Shown here: in pieces, positions 14,656 to 22,081 of the stretch | How positions within the stretch are numbered: the stretch's first letter is position 1 | How the letters are laid out: each line of letters opens with the position of its first letter | Source: Patescibacteria group bacterium | GTDB lineage: Bacteria > Patescibacteriota > Minisyncoccia > Phycocordibacterales > Phycocordibacteraceae | Direction of reading: 5' to 3' | NCBI GenBank assembly: GCA_019752595.1 | Contig: JAIELV010000003.1 | Span: 1-45,437, forward strand | DNA length: 45,437 nucleotides | The notes under the pieces: model-generated | The model's database searches: none | What the model was told of the DNA's origin: nothing | Seen by the model: only the letters and a program-made list of their open reading frames with translations | Translations under genes and position numbers: made by a program

Positions 14656-15880
14656 CAATTTCAACTTTAGGTATAGGAATAATGAACTTCGCACCACGTG
14701 AGCGTAACTCACGTTCTTTCTCAAGTATAAAGTCACGATAGTTCCACGCCAGGAGGAGAATATAGTCTGGCGTCTCGGTTTTAAGAATTTCTGGGGAAAC
14801 AACAGGTATATGACTGCCTGGCGTAAGTAAACCAATCTTGTACGGCGTGGTGTCGGTTACATACTTGATATCATCCGCGGTAAAACCACAGAAATTAAGA
14901 AGGGTATTCCCCTTGGCAGGTGCGCCATATGCGGTCACGGTCTTCCCTTCTCCACGTATACCGCGCACGAGTGAAACGAGCTTTTCTTTGACGGTCTCTG
15001 CCTCTTTCTGAAAATCACTGAACCGCTTCAGACTATGAAGCCCTGCCTTTTCTTCGGTCAGAAGTAATTCCTCTACACGCGCATGAACGGGCATTCTTGT
15101 TTTTTTTCGAGCGTAGACACGAATTGAACCGCCGTGCACATTCACACGTCGCACATCAAACACTTCCATATCAAACCGTTCAAACAAGTGCATCAAGGGC
15201 TTCACGCTGTAGTAGCACAAGTGCTCGTGATACACCGTATCAAACTCCGTGTGTTCAATGAGGTCTAAGAGGTAGTGAGATTCTGTGACAAACACACCGT
15301 CATCCGTGAGCAACTCGTTCACGGCACGAACAATCTCGTCTATATCGTCAATGTGCGCAAAGACGTTGTTTGCTGAAATGACCTTTGCCTTTCCGTGTGT
15401 CTCTACAATTTTCTTCGCCATCTCTACGGAAAAGAATCCGTCAATTGTTTCCACGCCCTTTTTTCGAGCTTCTTCTGCCACGTTTGCTGAAGGTTCAATG
15501 CCGAGCACGCGATATCCCTCAACGAAATTCTGAAGAAGAATGCCATCGTTACTGCCAATATCAACAATCAGATCACCTGCGACAAGTTGTTCTTTTTTAA
15601 GATCCTCAGCATACGAGCGAAAATGGTCCACGAGAGGCTTGGATGCTGAAGAGAAATACGCATAATTTCCGTGAAAGAGTTCATCCTCTGCAACCACATC
15701 CAAGAGTTGTACCAAGCTACACGTGTTGCAGAAATACACATCAAGCGGGTAGCGCTTCTCATCTTTTATACGTTCCGCGTCGGTAAAATTATCAACCGGG
15801 GGATGCTCGCCAAGAGAGAGAATTAACGTCAAATCATTTCCCTTGCAGACGCGACAGGTGTCCTTATGAAAGTAGCTCAT
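14651..15880 (-). CDS. NDP-hexose C-methyltransferase (EvaC/TylCIII type)
   Basis: 409 residues in the three-part layout of sugar C-methyltransferases. The N-terminal zinc-binding domain has CRVCKGN (about 9-15) and YFCNTCSLVQL (about 50-60). The SAM domain has LIVDIGSNDGILL and the catalytic-region TVYHEHLCYYSVKPL. The C-terminal domain has AYGAPAKGNTLLNFCGF and a conserved end (LLLAWNY...IPIPKVEIV). The family adds a methyl group to C3 of a 4-keto sugar nucleotide through an enolate. Gene neighbours rmlA, rmlB, 2,3-dehydratase and ketoreductase point to a TDP-2,6-dideoxy-4-ketohexose as substrate. TACAAT ends 6 bases before the ATG. A paralogue lies at 27839-29110. Confidence 0.92.
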   Translation of the reverse strand: MSYFHKDTCRVCKGNDLTLILSLGEHPPVDNFTDAERIKDEKRYPLDVYFCNTCSLVQLLDVVAEDELFHGNYAYFSSASKPLVDHFRSYAEDLKKEQLVAGDLIVDIGSNDGILLQNFVEGYRVLGIEPSANVAEEARKKGVETIDGFFSVEMAKKIVETHGKAKVISANNVFAHIDDIDEIVRAVNELLTDDGVFVTESHYLLDLIEHTEFDTVYHEHLCYYSVKPLMHLFERFDMEVFDVRRVNVHGGSIRVYARKKTRMPVHARVEELLLTEEKAGLHSLKRFSDFQKEAETVKEKLVSLVRGIRGEGKTVTAYGAPAKGNTLLNFCGFTADDIKYVTDTTPYKIGLLTPGSHIPVVSPEILKTETPDYILLLAWNYRDFILEKERELRSRGAKFIIPIPKVEIV

Positions 15881-15886
15881 CTGGCT

Positions 15887-15892
15887 ATTGTA
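15887..15892 (-). promoter_or_regulatory. TACAAT six bases before the C-methyltransferase start
   Basis: Minus strand TACAAT-AGCCAG-ATG. It fits the start-proximal -10 pattern seen at many genes of the window and could give a leaderless internal transcript. Confidence 0.45.
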
Positions 15893-15919
15893 GGTGTCTG
15901 ATACAGTACGCGCAATGTT

Positions 15920-16717
15920 CTACACGTTCTCGTCACCAAGTATGGTCGTTGGTGGTCTATTTTGTGGCTGACCGTACGTTCCTGCTCGTATCTGCTCGGC
16001 GGCATTGTCCTGTCTCGCTTTCGACATTCTATAGAGCTCTGTTTCCCTCACCTCTTGCATAAGTCTTGCGTACCGTTCATCCATACGCTCGAGCGCGTCT
16101 TCTGCTGCAACAATACTTATCTTCACTTCACCTTTCTTCCGCTTTTCAAGGAATGATGCGAGCACCTTCTGAATCTCAGGCCGTTCGCGAAACTTAAGGG
16201 GATCGAAGACTGTGTCTATTTTTTCCAAGGCCGCCCTTGCCCGCTCCACTTGTGCCCCATTGGTGAATATGACGAGATGCTTCCAGTTGCGCTCTTCAAC
16301 CAGACGAATGTTTTCAAGTAATTCAGTGACCGTTGAGACCGAATCCTGTTGCACGATGATATCCTCCTCGGATATACCCGCGGATCTGAATTCAGCAGCC
16401 GCAACTTCCGCATGACGCTCTTCGGGCCAATCCTTTGTCGCTGTATTGAAACTATTGGCAATCACTTTTGCCTCGGTGAAATATTCAGTCTTCAGTCTCC
16501 GTATCGCAATCTCGCCTCCATGAGATCCATTGATATCTCCGCGCGCGCCAACGTCACTATACCCGCCCGTCTTCCAACGTCCCACCGTACCAACTTTCTT
16601 GACTCCGTTTGCGAGCAAAGAAAACGCGTCTGGCACGCCACCACCCCATAAAGATTCATATAGTTTCCTACTCTCCCCTCTGGACACTCGCCCGTTTGAT
16701 GATTCTGTAAATCTCAT
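15920..16717 (-). CDS. YdcF/DUF218-like protein in the deoxysugar operon
   Basis: 265 residues. The middle part follows the DUF218 (YdcF/SanA/ElyC) pattern: GRWKTGGYSDVGARGD near the start of the fold, HAEVAAAEFRSAGISEEDII, then QQDSVSTVTELLENIRLVEE and the strand HLVIFTNGAQVERARAAL. YdcF binds S-adenosylmethionine and ElyC and SanA are linked to envelope integrity, but no reaction is firmly known for the family. There is no obvious membrane segment, which is unusual for ElyC/SanA-like members, and the last 90 residues are charged helix. It lies between the RmlD-like reductase (21 bases) and the C-methyltransferase (39 bases), so it may take part in the same pathway. The assignment is tentative. 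Confidence 0.6.
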   Translation of the reverse strand: MRFTESSNGRVSRGESRKLYESLWGGGVPDAFSLLANGVKKVGTVGRWKTGGYSDVGARGDINGSHGGEIAIRRLKTEYFTEAKVIANSFNTATKDWPEERHAEVAAAEFRSAGISEEDIIVQQDSVSTVTELLENIRLVEERNWKHLVIFTNGAQVERARAALEKIDTVFDPLKFRERPEIQKVLASFLEKRKKGEVKISIVAAEDALERMDERYARLMQEVRETELYRMSKARQDNAAEQIRAGTYGQPQNRPPTTILGDENV

Positions 16718-16738
16718 AAAAATAATTGTGTCGCAACA

Positions 16739-17566
16739 CTAGCACTCCTCGTTAAGATATTCAACAAGTGCCTCCTGCCACGGCCGCAGAGTGATATGTT
16801 TTGATGCAATAGATTCATTCGTCGGCAAGGGGGAGCCTGTGGGGAAGAAACTCCGACCAACCGCACGTACCACAGCATCAGGTTTTATCTGCAGTGCCAT
16901 CGCACTAGCAAGGTCGTAGCGCGTAGCAATACCTAAATTCGCGACATGAAATGTGCCGAAATTGCCTTCGCTCATCAGAGTCTTAATTGCGGCAATGTAG
17001 TCTTTTCCGTACGTCGGGGAGCCGTGAACGTCATTAAGACCGACGATTTCTGATTGCCCCGATTGTAACTGCTGAAAAACTTTTCCGTAAAACTTGGTGT
17101 CATTTTGAATCTTGCCACCAAACACCCACGAAGTGCGCGCAATAATATGTTTCGGAACGAGGGTTGCAGTGATAATTTCCCCAATGTGTTTCGTGCGACC
17201 GTAGTGCGTCTCGGGTTCTGGAAGATCGTCTTCCGTATATGGATCTGGTTTATTTCCTTTGAACACACGTGAAGTCGACGCATAGACCATTACTGCACCA
17301 TGTGAGCGAGCGGCTCGTGCGACGTTGTAGGTGCCACGTACGTTCAACTCATATGCATATGCGGGTTCCGCTTCGGTGCGAGTCATATCAGTTGCGCCCG
17401 CAAGGAGAATAATCGCACTTGGCTTATAGCGTGCAACAACCTCTTCTACCGCATCTGCATCTGTAATGTCGCATTCTGCGTGCGTAGGGCGCGAGCCGAA
17501 ATCAATATAAGAGCCGATCGTGCCACTCGCACCAAACGTAAGTACCTTCTCAAAATCAAAGCTCAT
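16739..17566 (-). CDS. SDR sugar-nucleotide reductase, RmlD-like 4-ketoreductase
   Basis: 275 residues of the extended short-chain dehydrogenase family. Visible: LTFGASGTIGSYI (NAD(P)-binding), ECDITDADAVEEVVARYKPS, STSRVFKG with the Ser, and HYGRTKHIGE with the catalytic Tyr-xxx-Lys. ARTSWVFGG and GSPTYGKDYIAAI are shared with dTDP-4-dehydrorhamnose reductase, and RPWQEALVEYL closes the protein. It should reduce the 4-keto group in the last step of the TDP-sugar. No RmlC-type 3,5-epimerase is next to it, so a D-configured product is more likely than L-rhamnose. Its ATG overlaps the rmlA stop by four bases. Confidence 0.82.
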   Translation of the reverse strand: MSFDFEKVLTFGASGTIGSYIDFGSRPTHAECDITDADAVEEVVARYKPSAIILLAGATDMTRTEAEPAYAYELNVRGTYNVARAARSHGAVMVYASTSRVFKGNKPDPYTEDDLPEPETHYGRTKHIGEIITATLVPKHIIARTSWVFGGKIQNDTKFYGKVFQQLQSGQSEIVGLNDVHGSPTYGKDYIAAIKTLMSEGNFGTFHVANLGIATRYDLASAMALQIKPDAVVRAVGRSFFPTGSPLPTNESIASKHITLRPWQEALVEYLNEEC

Positions 17567-18279
17567 GCTGCGCGTTTCGCCATCTCGTTTGTAACCCTCA
17601 GGAGCGACTCAAACGTCCCTGCGTCTGACCACAGGCCCTTAATGATGCCGTAGGAAAGCTTCCCATACTTTAAATATGCGTTGTTCGCGTCTGTAATTTC
17701 TAACTCACCTCGCCCAGAGGGTTTCAGTGTTTTGATGATTGGGAACACATGGTGGTCATACATATAGAAACCTGTCTGTGCGAACTGTGACTTTGGTTTT
17801 TTCGGCTTCTCTTCTATCTTCAGTATTTTTTTACCTGTTCTATCGAAAACGGGTACGCCGAACCGTGAAGGATTTTTTACCGCCTTGAAAAAAACTTTTG
17901 CTCCCTCTTTAAAGGCAGCGACGTCTTTTTTGAAATTTTGTTCAAAGATATTGTCTCCAAGGATAATGGCAATCGGGCCCTCATCGGCAAAATCTTCGGC
18001 ATAGGAAAGCGCATCGGCAATACCTCCGTTGTCTTTGTCTTGAAGTGCGTACGAAAGTTTAACTCCCCATTCTTTTCCAGAACCCAAGAAGCGCATAAAG
18101 TGCCCCGCGTGCTCGCGACCTGTGACAATCATGATGTCGGTAATCCCAGAGTTTTTCAGCGTCTCCAAGGGATACAAAATCATCGGTTTGTTGTATACAG
18201 GCAAAAGGTGCTTGTTGGTTATGCGTGTTATGGGGTGTAGCCGTGTGCCTAACCCCCCAGCCAAAATGACGCCTTTCAT
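17563..18279 (-). CDS. rmlA: Glucose-1-phosphate thymidylyltransferase
   Basis: 238 residues, the short form of the RmlA family. The start MKGVILAGGLGTRLHPITR is the nucleotide-binding loop, followed by NKHLLPVYNKPMILYPLETL, ILGDNIFEQNF (metal-binding Asp), FGVPVF, KIEEKPKKPKS and QTGFYMYD. It makes TDP-glucose from TTP and glucose-1-phosphate, the entry point of the deoxysugar pathway. Substrate choice (TTP rather than UTP) is inferred from the neighbouring rmlB, since close relatives use other nucleotides. I chose the ATG at 18279 over a start 36 bases upstream, because it gives the typical family start and an ATGA overlap with rmlB. Confidence 0.92.
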   Translation of the reverse strand: MKGVILAGGLGTRLHPITRITNKHLLPVYNKPMILYPLETLKNSGITDIMIVTGREHAGHFMRFLGSGKEWGVKLSYALQDKDNGGIADALSYAEDFADEGPIAIILGDNIFEQNFKKDVAAFKEGAKVFFKAVKNPSRFGVPVFDRTGKKILKIEEKPKKPKSQFAQTGFYMYDHHVFPIIKTLKPSGRGELEITDANNAYLKYGKLSYGIIKGLWSDAGTFESLLRVTNEMAKRAA

Positions 18280-19376
18280 TTTTTTCGTTTGCTTGTGACT
18301 GCGTGACCTCGCCATAAATCAATATGCGGGTTGAAAACACCAGTCTTCTTGCGCACCTTTTCTATCCATTTTCCATTTTGAGTATACCACCGCACCGTTT
18401 CGGCAAACGCCTCATCAAAATCATACTCGGGCTTCCAGTCTAATTCGTTCATAATGCGGGACGCGTCTATGGCGTAACGGCGATCGTGCCCTGGTCTTTC
18501 GGCGACAAACTCAATCATGTCCTTCCCCTTGCCGAAATACTTGAGGATACGGTCTGCGATTTCCCGATTATTCATTTCATTATCTGCGCCGATGTTGTAT
18601 ACCGCGCCTGACTTACCGCGCAACAAACACAGCTCAAGCGCCCGTGCGTGGTCTATGACGTAAATCCAATCACGTACGTGATTTCCATCGCCATACAGAG
18701 GGAGTGTTTTCCCTTCAAGCATACGGAGGACGAAAAACGGAATGAGTTTTTCTGGATACTGCTGTGGGCCATAGTTGTTAGAGCAGTGCGTCACGATTGC
18801 AGGCACACCCCAGGTGTTGTGATACGCACGGCACAACATATCGCCCCCAGCTTTCGTAGCCGCATACGGAACGTTCGGTGCAAACGCTGTGTCTTCAGAG
18901 AATTTCTCCTTCGACGTAAGACTCAAGGACCCATACACCTCGTCAGTTGAAACCTGAACGAATGACGTGACGGCGCCAGACGCCTTTACGGCTTCAAGAA
19001 TGTTGAACACCCCAACGACGTTCGTGTTAATGAATTCAAGTGCACCGACGTGAATACTTCTATCAACATGGGTCTCGGCGGCGAAATTGATAACGTAGTC
19101 TGGTCTGTATTTTTTAAACGTTGCATTTACCTTCTTCTGGTCGGCAATGTCACCGCGTACGAACGTATACCGCGGGTCTTTTGCCACTTCGCGTAAGTTA
19201 TCCAAATTGCCCGAATACGTAAGTTTATCTAAATTGATTATCTTTGCTTTCGGATATTTCTTCAGGATGTAGTGAATGAAATTGGAGCCAATAAAACCCG
19301 CTCCACCGCAGACGAGTAATTTTTTCCCGTTGAACGTAGAAGAGGAGATTTTTTTCGGTCGCGCCTTTCCAGTCAT
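18276..19376 (-). CDS. rmlB: dTDP-glucose 4,6-dehydratase
   Basis: 366 residues. GGAGFIGSNFIHYIL is the NAD-binding loop, NLDKLTYSGNLDNL is the RmlB signature after the second strand, and FAAETHVDRSI, VSTDEVYGSL and YAATKAGGDML give the catalytic Thr-Asp-Glu and Tyr-xxx-Lys. SNNYGPQQYPEKLIP and RDWIYVIDHARALEL follow. It converts TDP-glucose to TDP-4-keto-6-deoxyglucose, the branch point for rhamnose and for 2,6-dideoxy sugars. A 12-base gap separates it from the upstream GtrB-type gene and its stop overlaps the rmlA start. The N-terminal 16 residues are an extra basic leader not typical of the family. Confidence 0.95.
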   Translation of the reverse strand: MTGKARPKKISSSTFNGKKLLVCGGAGFIGSNFIHYILKKYPKAKIINLDKLTYSGNLDNLREVAKDPRYTFVRGDIADQKKVNATFKKYRPDYVINFAAETHVDRSIHVGALEFINTNVVGVFNILEAVKASGAVTSFVQVSTDEVYGSLSLTSKEKFSEDTAFAPNVPYAATKAGGDMLCRAYHNTWGVPAIVTHCSNNYGPQQYPEKLIPFFVLRMLEGKTLPLYGDGNHVRDWIYVIDHARALELCLLRGKSGAVYNIGADNEMNNREIADRILKYFGKGKDMIEFVAERPGHDRRYAIDASRIMNELDWKPEYDFDEAFAETVRWYTQNGKWIEKVRKKTGVFNPHIDLWRGHAVTSKRKK

Positions 19377-19388
19377 GAGTGTCGCATT

Positions 19389-20321
19389 TTATACTTCCTC
19401 CTCAACGAAGTAAATCGGTCGTTTTTTTACTTCTTCAAATGTTTTTCCAAGATAAAGCGCAATAAGTCCAAGAATTGTTGAAATCATTCCGAAGATGAGC
19501 CAGAGCGAGCCCACGAGTATCTCAAACTGCCCGATGACGCTATTTCCCAACAAGCCCTGCAAGAGAACGAATGTTAGATAAACGACGGCGAGAAACGTTA
19601 CCACCAAGCCGAATTTGATAATGAGCCTCAGTGGCTTGTCCGAGTACGCAAGAATAATGTCTGCCGCAAGGCTCAATAATTTCCGAAGCGAATAGCCAGA
19701 CTTGCCACCCTTCCTTGCGCCGTGCTCCACTGGCACGCTCGCCGTCTTGAACCCCACCCAGCGCCTCATTACTGAGAAATAACGCATGTGTTCAGGAAGC
19801 GCCAAAATGGCATCAATAACTTTTCGATGATAGATACCAAAATTTGCTTCCGTACGATCCTGATGTCTTCCCGTAAGGTAACTCAAGGTTGCATAAAACA
19901 CTCGCGATACAAATGAGCGTATGAAACTATCGTGACGCTTTTGCCGTGAACCGACAACGACAAAAAATCCTTCCTGCGCTTTCTGATACATCTTTTCAAT
20001 CTCTTCTGGCTGGTCCTGAAGGTCGCAGTCCATAACCACAACCCACTCACCCTTGCTTTTAGCAAGGCCAGCGGTAATTGCAGGATACTGACCAAAATTT
20101 CGAGAGAGGTTTATGCCACGAACACACTTGTCTTGCCCTGCCAATTTTTTTATGACCTGCCACGCGTTATCAGGGCTCGCGTCATTCACGAAGATAATTT
20201 CAAAGGCAGGAGTAATTTTTTTTAGTATGAGAGCGACGCGCCTATGAAGCTCGGGCAACACATCATCGGACCCATACACGGGTATGACCACTGAAATATC
20301 TGGCTTACCCTTTTCTTCCAT
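19389..20321 (-). CDS. GtrB-type family 2 glycosyltransferase
   Basis: 310 residues. The GT-A domain has SVVIPVYGSDDVLPELH, IIFVNDASPDNAW, GINLSRNFGQ and VVMDCDLQDQPEEI (DxD-type metal site). Two membrane segments follow at about 232-257 and 266-292. This is the GtrB/DPM-like architecture that loads a nucleotide sugar on undecaprenyl phosphate at the inner face of the membrane. It is the first gene of the deoxysugar operon, 7 bases after a GTACTATAG motif, so the sugar made downstream is its likely donor. GtrA at 10942-11388 is the probable flippase partner. Confidence 0.9.
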   Translation of the reverse strand: MEEKGKPDISVVIPVYGSDDVLPELHRRVALILKKITPAFEIIFVNDASPDNAWQVIKKLAGQDKCVRGINLSRNFGQYPAITAGLAKSKGEWVVVMDCDLQDQPEEIEKMYQKAQEGFFVVVGSRQKRHDSFIRSFVSRVFYATLSYLTGRHQDRTEANFGIYHRKVIDAILALPEHMRYFSVMRRWVGFKTASVPVEHGARKGGKSGYSLRKLLSLAADIILAYSDKPLRLIIKFGLVVTFLAVVYLTFVLLQGLLGNSVIGQFEILVGSLWLIFGMISTILGLIALYLGKTFEEVKKRPIYFVEEEV

Positions 20322-20328
20322 ACAGGTC

Positions 20329-20337
20329 CTATAGTAC
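20329..20337 (-). promoter_or_regulatory. GTACTATAG promoter motif of the deoxysugar operon
   Basis: Same 9-mer and same 7-base distance to the start codon as at 8402-8410 and 35486-35494. It heads the eight-gene minus-strand operon. The 140-base divergent gap 20322-20461 otherwise has no gene; the promoter of the plus-strand LamG gene must also lie there but is not clear. Confidence 0.6.
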
Positions 20338-20461
20338 TAGGTTTCCACACCCTCCGCGAGACCGCTATTAGCAAAGGAACTAATCCCGGTTGACGTAGAA
20401 ATAACCACATTCAGAGCCATGTAAACTGTATGTATTAGCATTTTGATTAACTAAATACAGT

Positions 20462-21979
20462 ATGAAGACAACGACCATAGCGAGAACATCTTTTGCCCTC
20501 GCAACAATTGCGGCACTCTTGGCCGCTTTTTTTATTAATCCATTCAATGTCAAAGCAGCAAATACTTTCTCAGCTCAACTAGACGAAACATCGGGTCAGT
20601 ATTTTTCCGTAAATGATTCCCCTTCACTCTCTATTACCGGTGACATATCCGTTGAGGCTTGGGTTAAACCTGAATCCCTCGTTGACGGAACAACCTACTA
20701 CATTGCCGCGAAAGGAACGACAAACGCGTTCAACGCGTGGCGTTTTATGGTGCATTGGAGAAATGACGTACAAAAGCATAGTCTTGCTTTCACCGTCGAC
20801 GAAGATGGGACAAATAACACTGTTGCATATTCATACGCTGACGTAGACATGGCAACTTACGTTGGGACGTGGGTACATGTAGCCGCAACGTGGGACGCAA
20901 CAACAGGGACTTCAACACCTAGAGTCTACATCAACGGCTCAGAAGTTGCCTCATATATACCTCCTCATAGTAACGATCTAAACACAAATGCGATTGTTGA
21001 TACTAATAGCCCGACATACATTGGAAATTCACCCAATGAAACATTCAATTGGGATGGAAAGATTGACGACGTACGTATATGGAACACGGAACGAAGCCCC
21101 GCTCAAATCTCTTCAAACTATAATATTGAGCTGACTGGTTCCGAGTCTGGTCTGGTAGCTTACTGGAAATTCAATAATGATGCAGGAGAGGATAGCACCG
21201 CGAACGGAAATAATCTGTCAGACATTAATGGTCCGACCTACAGTAACGACCCGGCATTCATTGTAGATGGGGCATTGCCAGTTGTGACTGTAACATACCC
21301 GACTGCATCTCAGACTGCCTCTGGCACGATTGTACTCACCGCAAGCTCAACCGACAACGTAGCCGTCGCTGGAGTACAGTTCAAAGTTGATGGAAACAAC
21401 TTCGGCGCAGAAGACACTTCCGCCCCGTACTCAATCAATCTTGACACCACCACTCTCGTAAACGGAGCACATACGGTGTCTGCTGTCGCCCGAGACACAT
21501 CAGACAACACCGCCTCATCATCGGTAATAAACTTCACCGTCAATAATGTGGCTCCGTATGTACCGACACTAAAAGTAAGGAAGGCGACGAATCAGCAACG
21601 AGTAAGCACAACGACCGTTCAGACTGATACGGACCTTACATTAGGGCTCGAAGGCGGAAAAACATACATTATCGACGGGGTGATTTTTGCTTCAGCAGTC
21701 AATGGCACACCAGACATTAAAATCAACTTCGGCGGAACAGGGATTACAACAGCAACCATCGGATACACAAACGACGGAAGCCAGGGGATGCTTGCTAACA
21801 ATGCGACAAGCCCCGTCATCCAACTGACTGCAACCCCCGAAGGAATACACATCCACGGGACTGTGGTTACGAATGCAAATGGGGATTTCGAACTGAAGTG
21901 GGCGCAAAACACGTCAAACGTAAACGCTACATCTGTGTTACTCGGAAGCTACCTGCGAGCAGAAGAGATTAATAACTAA
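20462..21979 (+). CDS. Secreted LamG/Ig-like protein with phage-virion-like C-terminal domain
   Basis: 505 residues. A signal peptide (1 to about 33, ending NVKAA) is followed by a LamG/concanavalin-A-like lectin domain (about 36-265: ISVEAWVKPESL, TWVHVAATWDATTG, VYINGSEVASY, KIDDVRIWNTERSPAQI, LVAYWKFN). Next is a bacterial Ig-like domain (about 273-362: NVAVAGVQFKVDGNNFG, NGAHTVSAVARD). The last 135 residues end in FELKWAQNTSNVNATSVLLG and SYLRAEEI. The pattern WAQNTS...T.V..GSYLRA is one I know from capsid- or tail-associated proteins of tailed phages. It should be an exported carbohydrate-binding or adhesive protein. No C-terminal anchor is seen. The gene stands alone, divergent from the deoxysugar operon, and has its own strong terminator. 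Confidence 0.82.
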   Translation: MKTTTIARTSFALATIAALLAAFFINPFNVKAANTFSAQLDETSGQYFSVNDSPSLSITGDISVEAWVKPESLVDGTTYYIAAKGTTNAFNAWRFMVHWRNDVQKHSLAFTVDEDGTNNTVAYSYADVDMATYVGTWVHVAATWDATTGTSTPRVYINGSEVASYIPPHSNDLNTNAIVDTNSPTYIGNSPNETFNWDGKIDDVRIWNTERSPAQISSNYNIELTGSESGLVAYWKFNNDAGEDSTANGNNLSDINGPTYSNDPAFIVDGALPVVTVTYPTASQTASGTIVLTASSTDNVAVAGVQFKVDGNNFGAEDTSAPYSINLDTTTLVNGAHTVSAVARDTSDNTASSSVINFTVNNVAPYVPTLKVRKATNQQRVSTTTVQTDTDLTLGLEGGKTYIIDGVIFASAVNGTPDIKINFGGTGITTATIGYTNDGSQGMLANNATSPVIQLTATPEGIHIHGTVVTNANGDFELKWAQNTSNVNATSVLLGSYLRAEEINN

Positions 21980-21984
21980 CCGAA

Positions 21985-22024
21985 ACGCCCGACGCTACGA
22001 TTAGCTGTAGCGTCGGGCGTTTTT
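21985..22024 (+). terminator. Strong intrinsic terminator after the LamG gene
   Basis: Perfect 14-bp stem ACGCCCGACGCTAC / GTAGCGTCGGGCGT with an 8-base loop, followed by TTTT. It starts 5 bases after the stop codon. Confidence 0.9.
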
Positions 22025-22081
22025 ATGTGCAAAATGAATCTGCCGACATACGTCTGTCTGATCGATACTTTGAGTGCGATG

